Part shown: in pieces, positions 25,858 to 35,778 of the stretch
How positions within the stretch are numbered: position 1 is the first letter of the stretch
Layout of the letters: the number at the start of each line of letters is the position of its first letter
NCBI GenBank assembly: GCA_041860225.1
Contig: CP151794.1
Coordinates: forward strand, 1,364,001 to 1,428,000
Length of the DNA stretch: 64,000 nt
Direction of reading: 5' to 3'
Origin: Magnimaribacter mokuoloeensis
GTDB lineage: Bacteria; Pseudomonadota; Gammaproteobacteria; Magnimaribacterales; Magnimaribacteraceae
Made by a program: the position numbers and the translations under genes
The notes under the pieces: generated by a model
The model's database searches: none
Seen by the model: the letters and a program-made list of their open reading frames with translations, nothing else
Told to the model about the DNA's origin: nothing

Positions 25858-26625
25858 TTAAATTTGTTTTTTGTAAGAATAATAAATGAGAAGTAATCCA
25901 ATTACTATCATTGGTAAACAAAGTAATTGGCCTCTTGTTAAGAACTCAAAAACAAACCCAATGTGCTGATCCGGAGTCCTAAAAAATTCTGTTACAAATC
26001 TTATGAGACCATATCCCATTAAGAAATGACCTGAAATATTCATTAACGGTTTTGGCTGTCTAGATATAAAGAGTATGTATGCAAAGAGCAAAATTCCTTC
26101 TCCAAAGGCCTGGTAAAGTTGGGAAGGGTGCCTAGTTATACCCAAAGGGTCAGAAGGAAAAATTACACCCCAGCTTAATTCAGTAGGTCGACCGAGTAAC
26201 TCTGAATTAAGAAAATTTCCTAGCCTGACAAACCCAAGTCCTGGCGGAACGTAAGGAGCAACTCTATCCATTAACCAGAAAAATCCTACTCCCCAGCCTT
26301 TTGACAACCAAAGACAAGCAACCAAAACTCCTACAAGCCCTCCATGGAAAGATAGTCCTCCTTCCCAGATAAAAAATAAAGATAGAGGATTATTCAAAAA
26401 TTGATCAATAGAGTAAAAAAATATGTATCCAGCCCGTCCTCCTAATATTGCTCCTATTAAGCTATAAAACATAAGATCACTCACTTGATCTTCATTCAGA
26501 TCCTTTTGATACCTTTTAATTAAGAAATAAATTGTGATAAAAGCTGATAGCCAAGTTAATCCGTACCATCTAATGGCTATTGGACCTAATTGTATGGCTA
26601 TGGGATCAATTTCAGGAATTAACAT
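25858..26625 (-). CDS. lgt: Prolipoprotein diacylglyceryl transferase
   Basis: Inner-membrane enzyme that attaches diacylglycerol to the lipobox Cys of prolipoproteins. The 255-residue product has about seven membrane helices, the segment GGRAGYIFFYS, the essential WEGGLSFHGGLVGV motif and RLGNFLNSELLGRPT with the conserved Arg/Asn. thyA directly downstream is a common lgt neighbour in Proteobacteria. It starts directly at the symporter stop. Confidence 0.95.
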   Translation of the reverse strand: MLIPEIDPIAIQLGPIAIRWYGLTWLSAFITIYFLIKRYQKDLNEDQVSDLMFYSLIGAILGGRAGYIFFYSIDQFLNNPLSLFFIWEGGLSFHGGLVGVLVACLWLSKGWGVGFFWLMDRVAPYVPPGLGFVRLGNFLNSELLGRPTELSWGVIFPSDPLGITRHPSQLYQAFGEGILLFAYILFISRQPKPLMNISGHFLMGYGLIRFVTEFFRTPDQHIGFVFEFLTRGQLLCLPMIVIGLLLIYYSYKKQI

Positions 26626-28374
26626 TTAAGGCTGCCTAATCTCATCCACCATACTTAAAACGTCATTTGGAGGAGGATTTGTAAGACTTGATACGACTAA
26701 AGCAAGTGAAAAATTTAAGATCATCCCTACAGCACCTATTCCCTCTGGAGAAATACCAAGAAACCAGAAATCGGCATTATTTATTTCTGGATTTATAAAT
26801 TTAAAGTAAATAATGTAAGAAGCTGTAAAAATAAGTCCACTTAACATCCCCGCAATCGCACCTTCTTTATTCAGCCTTTTGTAGAAGATACCAAGAAATA
26901 ATGCTGGAAAGAATGTTGCTGCCGCAAGTCCAAATGCAAAAGCCACTACTTGAGCTACAAAGGCAGGAGGATAAATACCAAAAATTCCTGCGATACCAAT
27001 AGCAACTGCAGCAGCAATGCGTGCGTATCTTAATTCTTGTTTCTCTGTAATAGTGGGCATATAAGTTTTCTTTAAAAGATCATGAGAAATTGAAGAGGAG
27101 ATAACTAATAACAGGCCTGCTGCTGTTGAAAGTGCAGCAGCAAGTCCGCCTGCGGCTACAAGTGCTATTACCCACCCTGGAAGTTGGGCTATCTCAGGAT
27201 TTGCTAAAACTATAATATCTCTGTCAATGTAGATCTCATTTCCATTAGATAGATTTGGATTATTTTCAACAACCCTTTCGCCACTATCACCTCTATCATT
27301 TGTATATTTAGGCTTAATATCCTCTAGGGCATTACCCGCTGAATATTGAATTTTTCCATCCATATTTTTATCTTTCCAGGCTATTAGGCCTATTTCCTCC
27401 CAATTTTTAAACCAAGAGGGAGAGGTGCTATAAGGTTGGTCTTGGATTGAATCAATTAAATTCATTCGTGCAAATGCTGATACAGCAGGAGCTGTTGTGT
27501 ATAGGAGAGCTATAAATATAAGTGCGTATCCTGCAGATTGTCTTGCTGCACCTACATTTGGTACCGTAAAAAACCTAACAATTACATGAGGTAAGCCCGC
27601 AGTGCCGAACATAAGAGCAGCAGTTATACAAAATATATCAATATTACTCTTTACATTCTCTGTATAGGCCATAAAGCCAAGGTCTTTTGTAACCTGATCG
27701 AGTTTATCTAGAAGATAAATATCACTGTCGACCATTGTACTACCAAACCCTATCTGCGGAATTGGATTTCCGGTCATTAGAATAGATATGAATATAGCCG
27801 GAACTAAATAAGCAAAAATTAGTACACAATACTGTGCAACTTGTGTATACGTGATGCCTTTCATGCCCCCCAAAACGGCATAGAAAAAGACTATAGCCAT
27901 TCCGACAATGACTCCTGTGTTTATATCAACTTCTAAGAACCTAGAAAAAACAATTCCTACACCTCTCATTTGGCCGGCGATATAGGTAAACGAAATAAAG
28001 ATTAGGCATATAACAGCTAGTTTTCGCGCTGTCTTTGAATAGTATCTTTCCCCTATAAAATCAGGAACAGTAAACTTGCCAAACTTTCTTAAGTAAGGAG
28101 CGAGAAGAAGCGCAAGAAGAACATAGCCTCCTGTCCACCCCATTAAATACACAGAGCCATCTTTTCCCAAGAAAGCTATAAGACCTGCCATAGATAAGAA
28201 TGAAGCTGCTGACATCCAATCTGCTGCAGTTGCCATACCATTCGCTACAGGATGTACACCTTTCCCGGCAACATAAAAATCATTTGTTGATTGAGCTTTA
28301 GACCAGAGTGCAATTCCTATATAAAGAGCAAAAGAGACTCCGACAAAGATATAGGTAAGTAGCTGAGTAGTCAT
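26626..28374 (-). CDS. Sodium:solute symporter, VC_2705/ActP-like
   Basis: SSS-family Na+ symporter of 582 residues with about 13-14 membrane helices. Signatures are NDFYVAGKGVHPVANGMATAADWMSAASFL near the N terminus, GGMKGITYTQVAQY and ALSTAAGLLLVISSSISHDL. A soluble insertion near 310-375 is rich in acidic and Asn residues. Pairing with a DUF4212 protein directly upstream (4-bp overlap) marks the branch related to acetate permease ActP, so a short-chain carboxylate is the likely solute. Confidence 0.92.
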   Translation of the reverse strand: MTTQLLTYIFVGVSFALYIGIALWSKAQSTNDFYVAGKGVHPVANGMATAADWMSAASFLSMAGLIAFLGKDGSVYLMGWTGGYVLLALLLAPYLRKFGKFTVPDFIGERYYSKTARKLAVICLIFISFTYIAGQMRGVGIVFSRFLEVDINTGVIVGMAIVFFYAVLGGMKGITYTQVAQYCVLIFAYLVPAIFISILMTGNPIPQIGFGSTMVDSDIYLLDKLDQVTKDLGFMAYTENVKSNIDIFCITAALMFGTAGLPHVIVRFFTVPNVGAARQSAGYALIFIALLYTTAPAVSAFARMNLIDSIQDQPYSTSPSWFKNWEEIGLIAWKDKNMDGKIQYSAGNALEDIKPKYTNDRGDSGERVVENNPNLSNGNEIYIDRDIIVLANPEIAQLPGWVIALVAAGGLAAALSTAAGLLLVISSSISHDLLKKTYMPTITEKQELRYARIAAAVAIGIAGIFGIYPPAFVAQVVAFAFGLAAATFFPALFLGIFYKRLNKEGAIAGMLSGLIFTASYIIYFKFINPEINNADFWFLGISPEGIGAVGMILNFSLALVVSSLTNPPPNDVLSMVDEIRQP

Positions 28375-28628
28375 TTATCTTCTTCTTCGGAAAGTTTCTT
28401 GTCTAGTCTTTTCATTAGCAAGACATACAAAAAGATAATAAGCACAAATACGTAAATGCTTCCCTGCTGGGCAAACCAAAATCCGAGTTTGAAACCACCA
28501 AATTTGATTTGATCTAGAGACTCAGAGAAGATTATTCCAAAACCAAAGGAAGCTATAAACCATATAACTAGAAGAGACGAAACAATCTTAATATTCGACT
28601 TCCAATATTTGTCACTTTTTCTTTTCAT
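28371..28628 (-). CDS. DUF4212 small membrane subunit of the Na+ symporter
   Basis: Protein of 85 residues with two membrane helices (about 14-34 and 48-70) and the family segments WFIASFGFGIIFS and GGFKLGFWFAQQGSIYVFV. It is the usual partner of VC_2705-type SSS transporters and is coupled to the symporter gene by a four-base overlap. Its role in transport is not established. Confidence 0.93.
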   Translation of the reverse strand: MKRKSDKYWKSNIKIVSSLLVIWFIASFGFGIIFSESLDQIKFGGFKLGFWFAQQGSIYVFVLIIFLYVLLMKRLDKKLSEEEDK

Positions 28629-29420
28629 TTAGCGCATTAAAAGATTTAGAGCCATTATCATAACCAAAAATGCAAATGCTATTCTTAGTTTTTTTTGTTT
28701 CATTCTGTGAGCAATATTGACTCCGTATTTGGCCGTAATAGAACTCATAATCCCTACAATTATTGTCGCAGGCAAGTAAACAAAACCAACACTATTATTG
28801 GGTAAGTCCACTGCATCATATCCTATAACTATGTAAGAGATTGAACCTGCTAAGGCTATAGGTATGCCGCATGCTGCCGATGTGCCTATAGCATTCATCA
28901 TCTTAAGTCCTCTATGATAAAAATAAGGTACAGAAAATATACCACCTCCAATACCAAATACTCCTGAGAGCCATCCTATCCCTCCTCCTGCTATAACTGG
29001 TCCAACTAAACTGGTTCTAGGATTTTGTGGCGGAGGGGGGAACTCAAAGATTAATTGGACAGATGCAACAACTAAAAACAATGCAACTAGCCCTTGCAAA
29101 GTATTACTTTCTAGATATCCGGCTGTAATACCACCAAGACATGATCCTGCAATAATACTAGGTGCCACGAGCCTTATTAGGTTCCAATTAACAGCCCCCT
29201 TTGTGTTGTGCGAAAAAGTAGAAGAAAGCGAACTAAAGACTATTACACCTAAAGAACTTCCTAAAACCATATGTGATAGAATTTGTTCAGGAAATCCTAG
29301 ATACGAAAAAATGTAAAAAAAGGTAGGAATAATAATTATTCCCCCTCCAATACCAAACAAACCAGCCAATACACCTGAAAATGTTCCCAGTAAGAAGTAA
29401 ATCAGAATTTCCAAGATCAC
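28629..29420 (-). CDS. Sulfite exporter TauE/SafE family permease
   Basis: Membrane protein of 263 residues with about eight helices arranged as two homologous halves. Each half begins with the family repeat: LAGLFGIGGGIIIIP at the N terminus and LSGVFGIGGGIFSVPY in the middle. Members move sulfite, sulfoacetate or related organosulfur anions; substrate here unknown. It sits directly upstream of the DUF4212/SSS pair and may share its transcript. Confidence 0.9.
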   Translation of the reverse strand: MILEILIYFLLGTFSGVLAGLFGIGGGIIIIPTFFYIFSYLGFPEQILSHMVLGSSLGVIVFSSLSSTFSHNTKGAVNWNLIRLVAPSIIAGSCLGGITAGYLESNTLQGLVALFLVVASVQLIFEFPPPPQNPRTSLVGPVIAGGGIGWLSGVFGIGGGIFSVPYFYHRGLKMMNAIGTSAACGIPIALAGSISYIVIGYDAVDLPNNSVGFVYLPATIIVGIMSSITAKYGVNIAHRMKQKKLRIAFAFLVMIMALNLLMR

Positions 29421-29455
29421 ATTTTATCATTAACTCTACCTGCTCTCTTTAATTT

Positions 29456-30229
29456 ATGTGCCTAATTGCATTATCGGTAGAGAAAACAAAGGATTGGAAT
29501 GGCAAAGATTCTTATTTTTTTATAATTATTGCAAATAGAGACGAATATCATGAAAGGCCAACTACTCAGATGCATTGGTGGTCAAATAATCAGATACTTG
29601 CCGGCAAAGATGAAGAGGCAGGCGGAACTTGGCTAGGAACTAATAAAGAAGGTAAGTTTGCTGCTATTACAAACCTAAAAGAAAATACCAACAGCAAATA
29701 TCTTGTTTCTAGAGGTGAATTAGTAACAGGCTTTCTTGAATCTGACTTATCTGCAAAGAGTTATTTAGAGCAATTGGAAAGTAATAAGGAGCAATATGCC
29801 GGCTTTAATCTTATTGTTGGAGATAAAAACGGTTTGTTTTATTTGTGTAATCGAATCGATGGCATTTTCTTCATACCTGAGGGTATTCATGCGCTAGGAA
29901 ACCTAACGTTGAATTCTTCAACTAAGAAGATAGAGGCAATTAAAAATGACCTTCAAGAGATTATCCATGAAGGATTTTCAAAACAAAAGGGCTTTAAGAT
30001 AATGAAGCAGGATTATGGAAGTCTTCATGAAAAAACAAAAAAAGAATTAAAAGTTAGGGACGGAGAAGAGATCCCATATAGATTTATCAGGTCACCTATC
30101 TACGGGACAAGATGCACTACAGTATTTTCGTCTCTACCCTCAGGTGAAGTAAATATATCGGAACTTACTTATAAGAAAGAAGGTATTGAAGGGTCTTCTG
30201 TAGACTTTTCTTTCAATATTAAAAATTAG
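29456..30229 (+). CDS. NRDE (TANGO2-like) family protein
   Basis: Protein of 257 residues starting MCLIALS and carrying the family's NRDE motif (IIANRDEYHERPT), AGKDEEAGGTWLG, FAAITNLKE, SRGELVTGFL and YNLIVGDK-like FNLIVGDKNG. The N-terminal Cys2 suggests an Ntn-hydrolase-like fold after removal of Met. TANGO2 homologues have been linked to heme or lipid handling; the bacterial role is unclear. The gene is flanked by minus-strand neighbours on both sides and overlaps rppH by a shared TTAG. Confidence 0.9.
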   Translation: MCLIALSVEKTKDWNGKDSYFFIIIANRDEYHERPTTQMHWWSNNQILAGKDEEAGGTWLGTNKEGKFAAITNLKENTNSKYLVSRGELVTGFLESDLSAKSYLEQLESNKEQYAGFNLIVGDKNGLFYLCNRIDGIFFIPEGIHALGNLTLNSSTKKIEAIKNDLQEIIHEGFSKQKGFKIMKQDYGSLHEKTKKELKVRDGEEIPYRFIRSPIYGTRCTTVFSSLPSGEVNISELTYKKEGIEGSSVDFSFNIKN

Positions 30230-30717
30230 ACTTTTTTGTATTCTATGTAGAAAGGTAATAAATCACTTAATACTTGCCTATACGCTTCTCTTTTAAACTC
30301 AACACCTGCCCGAATAGGGTGCCAGTAAGATGTCCAAGTCCATTCTGTAAATTCAATTTGATCATGAAGGTTAAGATTAATATCTGTATCTTCGCCAATA
30401 AATTCTGCCAAAAACCACTTTTGGGTTTGGCCTCTAAACTTTCTATTTTTCAATGAGAAATATTTTGGAATCTTATTTTTTGGTACATCATAGTTAATCC
30501 AACGATCATTTTCTTTAATTATCTTTATTTGATTTCTTTTAAGTCCTACCTCTTCGTAAGTCTCCCTAGCAATAGCTTCTTCTGGAGATTCACCATCATC
30601 TATCCCTCCTTGAGGAAATTGCCATCCATCTCCTGATTTTCTTTTACACCAGAGCAGTTTACCTTCTTTATTAAAAATAATAATTCCGGCATTGGGTCTG
30701 TATAATTCTTCATTCAT
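30226..30717 (-). CDS. rppH: RNA pyrophosphohydrolase RppH (Nudix)
   Basis: Removes pyrophosphate from the 5' end of mRNAs and so starts RNase E-dependent decay. The 163-residue product begins with YRPNAGIIIFN and has the Nudix box in GGIDDGESPEEAIARETYEEVG, followed by WYLAEF-like WFLAEFIGED and FKREAYRQVLSD at the end, all as in RppH/NudH. Divergent from the HAD gene across 25 bp. Confidence 0.94.
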   Translation of the reverse strand: MNEELYRPNAGIIIFNKEGKLLWCKRKSGDGWQFPQGGIDDGESPEEAIARETYEEVGLKRNQIKIIKENDRWINYDVPKNKIPKYFSLKNRKFRGQTQKWFLAEFIGEDTDINLNLHDQIEFTEWTWTSYWHPIRAGVEFKREAYRQVLSDLLPFYIEYKKV

Positions 30718-30742
30718 AATTCAACCTTCTCTGCATATATTA

Positions 30743-31399
30743 ATGAAAAAGAACAATTTAGCTTTATTTGATTTAGATGACACTCTTTTTGATGGTGATA
30801 CAGAAGCGGAGTGGGTGAAATATATGGACCACAGAGGATTCATTCAAGATTTTGATTTTTATTCAAAGATGGAAGTATTTGAAAAGAATTATAGAGAAGG
30901 AAGATTGGATGTTGATGAATATTCGGAATTCTTACTCAGCCCTATCATTGGAAAGAGCTTAAAAGAATTAGAAGATCACATTGAGGACTTTACTTCTGAT
31001 ATTGTGACTAGATTTAGCGATGAATTATCTCAAGAATTGTTAGATAAGCATAAAAATGACACTAAAGTTTTGACTTCAGGTTCTTTGTCTTTTCTTGTTC
31101 ATAAGATTGGCAATAAATTGGGAATTGATAATTGCTTTGGCACTGATCCAGAGTATCTTGAAGGACAATTCACTGGGAGAGTAGAGGGGAGGCCGAATTT
31201 TTCTCAAGAAAAGGTTCGGAGAGTTAATAAATGGATGGGTTCCAAAAAATTCGATCAGATATTCTCTTATTCAGATTCAATACATGATTTGCCCCTTTTA
31301 GAGTTTGCTGACTTCCCAATGGCAATTAGTCCAGACAAGGAATTGAGAAGAGTTGCAAAAGAGAGAGAGTGGTTAATTGACGACCGAAGAAGCTCTTAG
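30743..31399 (+). CDS. HAD-superfamily hydrolase, subfamily IB (SerB-like phosphatase)
   Basis: The ATG at 30743 gives 218 residues starting MKKNNLALFDLDDTL; an upstream in-frame start would overlap rppH. HAD motifs in order: the nucleophile DLDDTL (10-15), Ser in LTSGS, Lys in FSQEKVRRV, and the acidic motif YSDSIHDLPLLEFAD. The helical cap with EYSEFLLSPIIG matches the IB group that includes phosphoserine phosphatase-like and histidinol-phosphatase-like enzymes. Substrate not assignable. It overlaps the convergent gcvP by TTAG. Confidence 0.87.
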   Translation: MKKNNLALFDLDDTLFDGDTEAEWVKYMDHRGFIQDFDFYSKMEVFEKNYREGRLDVDEYSEFLLSPIIGKSLKELEDHIEDFTSDIVTRFSDELSQELLDKHKNDTKVLTSGSLSFLVHKIGNKLGIDNCFGTDPEYLEGQFTGRVEGRPNFSQEKVRRVNKWMGSKKFDQIFSYSDSIHDLPLLEFADFPMAISPDKELRRVAKEREWLIDDRRSS

Positions 31400-34224
31400 T
31401 CGTAGTCTTCCATAGAAGGACAGCTGCAAACTAAATTCCTATCCCCATAAACATTGTCTACTCTGCCTACAGGAGGCCAATATTTATTCTCATACAGACT
31501 ATCCACTGGGTATGCAGCTTTAGATCGTTCGTATTCTCGATCCCAATTACTATCTATTAAAGCTTTGGCGGTGTGCGGAGCATTTTTTAATACATTATCT
31601 TCTTTTGAGCTTTTGCCTTCCTCTATTTCTCTTATCTCGTCTCTGATTTTTATCATGGCTTCACAAAATCTATCTAATTCTTTTAAAGACTCACTTTCAG
31701 TTGGCTCTATCATTAAGGTACCCGCAACTGGCCATGACATTGTTGGAGCATGAAATCCATAGTCTATAAGTCTTTTGGCTACATCTTCTACTTCAATTCC
31801 TGCAGTCTCTTTTAGGGGCCTTATATCGATAATACATTCATGAGCAACAAGACCATCATTTCCTTTATAGAGTATCTCATAATGACCTTTGAGTTTTGTG
31901 GCAATATAGTTTGTATTCAGTATTGCATTTTGAGTGGCTTCTAGAAGACCTTGAGTTCCCATCATTTTCATATACATCCAACTTATAGGCAGGATACTTG
32001 CACTTCCCCAATCAGTACCTGATACGGGACCTACAGCTTTATTTTCATTATGATGAGAAGGCATAAATTCTTTAAGCTTTTCAACTACACCTATTGGCCC
32101 AATACCTGGGCCTCCTCCGCCATGAGGTATACAAAATGTTTTATGTAAATTTAAGTGAGAAACATCACCACCAAAAGAACCTGGGTAACATAACCCAACC
32201 ATGGCATTAAAGTTGGCTCCATCTATATAAACGAAAGCGCCATGCGAATGAATTATTTCGCATACCTCAGTAACCGAAGTCTCAAATACACCATGTGTAG
32301 AAGGGTAAGTAATCATCAAAGATGAAAGGTTATCAGAGTGAGTTGATGCTTTTTCCTTAAGGTCCTTTATATCTATATTTCCTTCTTCATCACAATCAAC
32401 GGGAACTACTTTTAAGCCTACCATCTGAGCAGATGCTGGGTTTGTTCCGTGAGCTGATTTAGGAATTAAACAAATGTTTCTGTGAGCTTCATTTTTATTT
32501 TGATGATATGCATCTATTGCAAGAAGTCCCGCATATTCTCCTTGAGACCCAGCATTTGGTTGCAGCGATATGCCAGAATAGCCTGTAAGTAGGGCTAACA
32601 TTTCTTCCATTTGAGATACTAACTTTGAGTATCCTGATAGTTGATCTTTTGGGGCAAAAGGATGAATATTAGAAAACTCTGGCCAACTCACAGGTATCAT
32701 CTCAGAGGTTGCATTTAACTTCATAGTGCATGAGCCTAGAGGAATCATTGCTCTGTCTAGAGCAATATCTTTATCATAAAGTCTTCTTATATATCTCAGC
32801 ATCTCGGTCTCGGTATGAAATACATTGAAGATATTATGATCAAGAAAGCTAGATTTTCTGATTATGTTTTTAGGTATAGATTGGTTTTCAATATCTCTCA
32901 ACTGATCATTAGAATCAGTGAATATTTTCATCAGAACCTCTAGATCATCCATGGAGGTAGTTTCGTCTAATGAGATTCCTATAGAATTAGAATCTATTAA
33001 CCTTAGATTAATGCCATTATCTCGGGCTCTTAAATGAATTGCTTCTGTATGCGAACCTGTTTCAATCACCAAGGTATCAAAGAAATCCTCATTCTTAGAA
33101 TTTAAGCCTTTTGCAGATAAGTTTTCTTTCAGCAAGGCAGTAAGATTGTTCACTTTCTGGGCGATTTTTATGAGTCCTTCTTTCCCATGATAAAGAGAAT
33201 AAAATCCGGCCATGATAGCAAGCAAAGCTTGCGCAGTGCATATGTTGCTAGTAGCTTTTTCCCTTCTTATATGCTGCTCTCTAGTTTGAAGTGCGAGTCT
33301 ATATGCCAGATCTCCAGAGCTATCTACCGAGGCGCCAACTATCCTTCCGGGCAAAGACCTTTTTAGATCTTCTTTTACTGACATAAAAGCTGCATGGGGA
33401 CCACCACAGCCCAGGGGAACACCAAATCTTTGAGACGAACCTACAACTATATCTGCTCCCATCTCTCCTGGAGGTTTAAGTAGGCATAATGCTAATAGGT
33501 CCGAAGCGAATACGGCAATTCCTTTTTTTCCATGAATCGAGTCAACAATTTTAGAATGATCTTGGATTGAGCCATCTGACCCTGGGTATTGAATAAATGC
33601 ACCGTAACAGTCTGCGTCTTTAGCCTCCTCTATAGGTCCAACTATTACGTCTATTCCCAATGGCTTGGCTCTAGTTTTTAAAACATTTATGGTATTTTCA
33701 AAACTATTTTCATCAACGTAGAAGATATCTGACTTAGACTTGGAAGCTCTTTTAGCAAGTGTCATTGCTTCTGCAGCGGCAGTAGCTTCATCTAGCAGAG
33801 ATGCATTAGCAATATCCATGCCTGTAAGATCGCTAACCATGGTTTGAAAATTAATGAGAGCTTCTAATCTGCCTTGAGATATTTCAGGTTGATAAGGTGT
33901 GTAGGATGTATACCAGCCAGGGTTTTCAAATACGTTTCTAAGAATTACTTTAGGAGTGTATGTATTGTAATGACCTTGGCCTATAAAGCTTTTGAAAACC
34001 TTATTTTCTTGTGCAATGAGCTTTAGCTCATCGAGAGCTTCTTCTTCGGTTTTTTCTTCTCCAAGATCAATTTTTTCCTTCTCAAGTATATTTTCCGGTA
34101 CAACCGCATCAATAAAACTATCCATTGAATCATACCCTATGGATTGCAGCATAAAGTCCCGATCTTGAGAGTTAACTCCTATATGTCTCTTAGAGAAAAG
34201 ATTATTTTTTTTTATGGTGGTCAA
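31396..34224 (-). CDS. gcvP: Glycine dehydrogenase (decarboxylating), P-protein
   Basis: PLP enzyme of the glycine cleavage system that decarboxylates glycine and passes the aminomethyl group to GcvH. The product is 942 residues, the single-chain form with two homologous halves. Signatures are FIGQGHYNTYTP and YTPYQPEISQGRLE in the N half and LPNAGSQGEYAGLLAI-like LQPNAGSQGEYAG, AHGTNPASA and the PLP lysine in NLHKTFCIPHGGGGPG. It ends the gcvT-gcvH-gcvP operon, 14 bp after gcvH. Confidence 0.97.
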   Translation of the reverse strand: MTTIKKNNLFSKRHIGVNSQDRDFMLQSIGYDSMDSFIDAVVPENILEKEKIDLGEEKTEEEALDELKLIAQENKVFKSFIGQGHYNTYTPKVILRNVFENPGWYTSYTPYQPEISQGRLEALINFQTMVSDLTGMDIANASLLDEATAAAEAMTLAKRASKSKSDIFYVDENSFENTINVLKTRAKPLGIDVIVGPIEEAKDADCYGAFIQYPGSDGSIQDHSKIVDSIHGKKGIAVFASDLLALCLLKPPGEMGADIVVGSSQRFGVPLGCGGPHAAFMSVKEDLKRSLPGRIVGASVDSSGDLAYRLALQTREQHIRREKATSNICTAQALLAIMAGFYSLYHGKEGLIKIAQKVNNLTALLKENLSAKGLNSKNEDFFDTLVIETGSHTEAIHLRARDNGINLRLIDSNSIGISLDETTSMDDLEVLMKIFTDSNDQLRDIENQSIPKNIIRKSSFLDHNIFNVFHTETEMLRYIRRLYDKDIALDRAMIPLGSCTMKLNATSEMIPVSWPEFSNIHPFAPKDQLSGYSKLVSQMEEMLALLTGYSGISLQPNAGSQGEYAGLLAIDAYHQNKNEAHRNICLIPKSAHGTNPASAQMVGLKVVPVDCDEEGNIDIKDLKEKASTHSDNLSSLMITYPSTHGVFETSVTEVCEIIHSHGAFVYIDGANFNAMVGLCYPGSFGGDVSHLNLHKTFCIPHGGGGPGIGPIGVVEKLKEFMPSHHNENKAVGPVSGTDWGSASILPISWMYMKMMGTQGLLEATQNAILNTNYIATKLKGHYEILYKGNDGLVAHECIIDIRPLKETAGIEVEDVAKRLIDYGFHAPTMSWPVAGTLMIEPTESESLKELDRFCEAMIKIRDEIREIEEGKSSKEDNVLKNAPHTAKALIDSNWDREYERSKAAYPVDSLYENKYWPPVGRVDNVYGDRNLVCSCPSMEDYD

Positions 34225-34238
34225 AGTTATGAGTTAAT

Positions 34239-34622
34239 TTATTCTTCGCAAGTAGCGTTATACTCTTCTTCCGTCATTAGGTTCTTGAAACTAGATGCAT
34301 CATTAAGTTTGATCTTAAAGAACCATCCATCTTCTAAAGGAGAGCTATTTACGATCTCGGGCTCGTCAAGCAACTTCTCATTTACCTCAATGACTTCGCC
34401 CGAAAGAGGGGCATAGACATCTGACGCTGCTTTCACTGACTCTACTATTGCTGATTCTTCTTCGGCATCTAATTCCTTACCAATATCTGGTAATTCAACA
34501 AAAACTATATCGCCTAATAAATCTTGTGCGTGTTCACTAATTCCTACAGTTAAAATACCTTCTTCATCAATTCTACCCCATTCATGAGTAGCTAAATAAC
34601 GTAATTCAGATGCATCGCTCAT
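34239..34622 (-). CDS. gcvH: Glycine cleavage system H protein
   Basis: Lipoyl carrier protein of 127 residues that shuttles the aminomethyl group between the P, T and L proteins. The lipoylated lysine is K64 in the ESVKAASDVYAPLSGEV motif; HEWGRIDEEGILTVGIS precedes and LDEPEIVNSSPLEDGWF follows. The lipB and lipA products encoded at the window start would install its lipoate. The start overlaps gcvT by four bases. Confidence 0.96.
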   Translation of the reverse strand: MSDASELRYLATHEWGRIDEEGILTVGISEHAQDLLGDIVFVELPDIGKELDAEEESAIVESVKAASDVYAPLSGEVIEVNEKLLDEPEIVNSSPLEDGWFFKIKLNDASSFKNLMTEEEYNATCEE

Positions 34623-35716
34623 ATTCTTTCCTTAAATATTTCTTTACCTTCTCTGATAAATCTCGGAGAACCAATTTTAGCAAAAACTTCTTTTCCCCTC
34701 ATCTCGGTAAAGCAACTTTTTGCAGAAATACTAGGGATTCTTGCCAAAGCTATCGGTTTTTTTAAAGTAGGGGAGTAAGTACCGCTTGTAACTACGCCCT
34801 CAAATTCTTTATCACCATCGCAGTAGACTTTCTGTCCTTGTCTCAATATTGCTCTTTCTTCAAGCATTAACCCTACAAGTTCATATTGTTTATCGTCTTT
34901 TAAAATTCTGCTAAGTGCTTCTTTGCCATAGAAATTTCTTTCTTCATCAGAGAAATCGACAGTCCATGTCATATTACATTCAAATGGAGAAATAGAATCA
35001 TCCATTTCAAATCCATAGAGGTTCATGCCTGCTTCAAGCCTTAATGTATCTCTTGCACCTAAGCCAATGGGTTGAGCGCCAGCTTTGATTGCATTTCTCC
35101 AGAGACCAACAGCAAGAGCATGCGGCAGTATTACTTCAAAACCTTTTTCTCCGGTATAGCCTGTTTTAGTTGCAAACATATCATTGCCATATACACCTTG
35201 CTGCTTTTTTTTAGATTCTAGTTCTCTAACAATAGGAGCCGGACAATTAGAGAGGACTTCTGCAGATTTAGGTCCTTGAATAGCAACCATTGACAAATCA
35301 TCTCTTTCTTTCATTTGCACTGAATAATTCTTCGCCTTTTTTGATATCCATCTCAGATCTTCACCTCGAGTAGCGCAATTAACCACCAATCTGTAACCAT
35401 TTTCTAGCTTATAGGCAATTAGGTCATCTATGACCCCACCATCCTCATTCAACATAGCAGAATAGAGGCCTTCAAAGGCTTCACTTAGCTTTTTAACATC
35501 ATTGGCAATTAATGTTCTTACAAATTGCTCAACATCCTCTCCTTCCAAGTCCAAAATTGTCATATGAGAAACATCAAAGATGCCGCAATTTTCTCTTACA
35601 CAATTATGTTCATTTATCTGAGATCCGTAATTTATAGGCATAGACCAACCATGAAAATCTACCATCTTGGCGTTTGCTTCTATGTGGTTTTGATATAGAG
35701 AGGTTTGTTTATTCAA
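34619..35716 (-). CDS. gcvT: Aminomethyltransferase, glycine cleavage T protein
   Basis: Tetrahydrofolate-dependent enzyme that releases ammonia and forms methylene-THF. The product is 365 residues. The start is a TTG at 35716: alignment with E. coli GcvT (QTxLY..H) supports it although no clear ribosome site precedes it. Motifs: MVDFHGWSMPINYGSQINEH, FDVSHM, TRGEDLRWI and TGYTGEKGFEV. The L protein (dihydrolipoamide dehydrogenase) is not in this window. Confidence 0.95.
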   Translation of the reverse strand: MNKQTSLYQNHIEANAKMVDFHGWSMPINYGSQINEHNCVRENCGIFDVSHMTILDLEGEDVEQFVRTLIANDVKKLSEAFEGLYSAMLNEDGGVIDDLIAYKLENGYRLVVNCATRGEDLRWISKKAKNYSVQMKERDDLSMVAIQGPKSAEVLSNCPAPIVRELESKKKQQGVYGNDMFATKTGYTGEKGFEVILPHALAVGLWRNAIKAGAQPIGLGARDTLRLEAGMNLYGFEMDDSISPFECNMTWTVDFSDEERNFYGKEALSRILKDDKQYELVGLMLEERAILRQGQKVYCDGDKEFEGVVTSGTYSPTLKKPIALARIPSISAKSCFTEMRGKEVFAKIGSPRFIREGKEIFKERI

Positions 35717-35736
35717 AGGTATATAGCTAAAGAAGA

Positions 35737-35765
35737 ATTGTACTATTTCCTTTCTATTATGTCTT
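35737..35765 (-). promoter_or_regulatory. Candidate promoter of gcvTHP
   Basis: On the minus strand AAGACA (35765-35760) and TACAAT (35742-35737) are 17 bp apart, with four and five matches to the sigma-70 consensus. The start would be near 35730, leaving a leader of only about 14 bases before the TTG of gcvT. That leader is too short for a glycine riboswitch, and I see no such motif in the region. Confidence 0.4.
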
Positions 35766-35778
35766 TTGTAATTGGTCT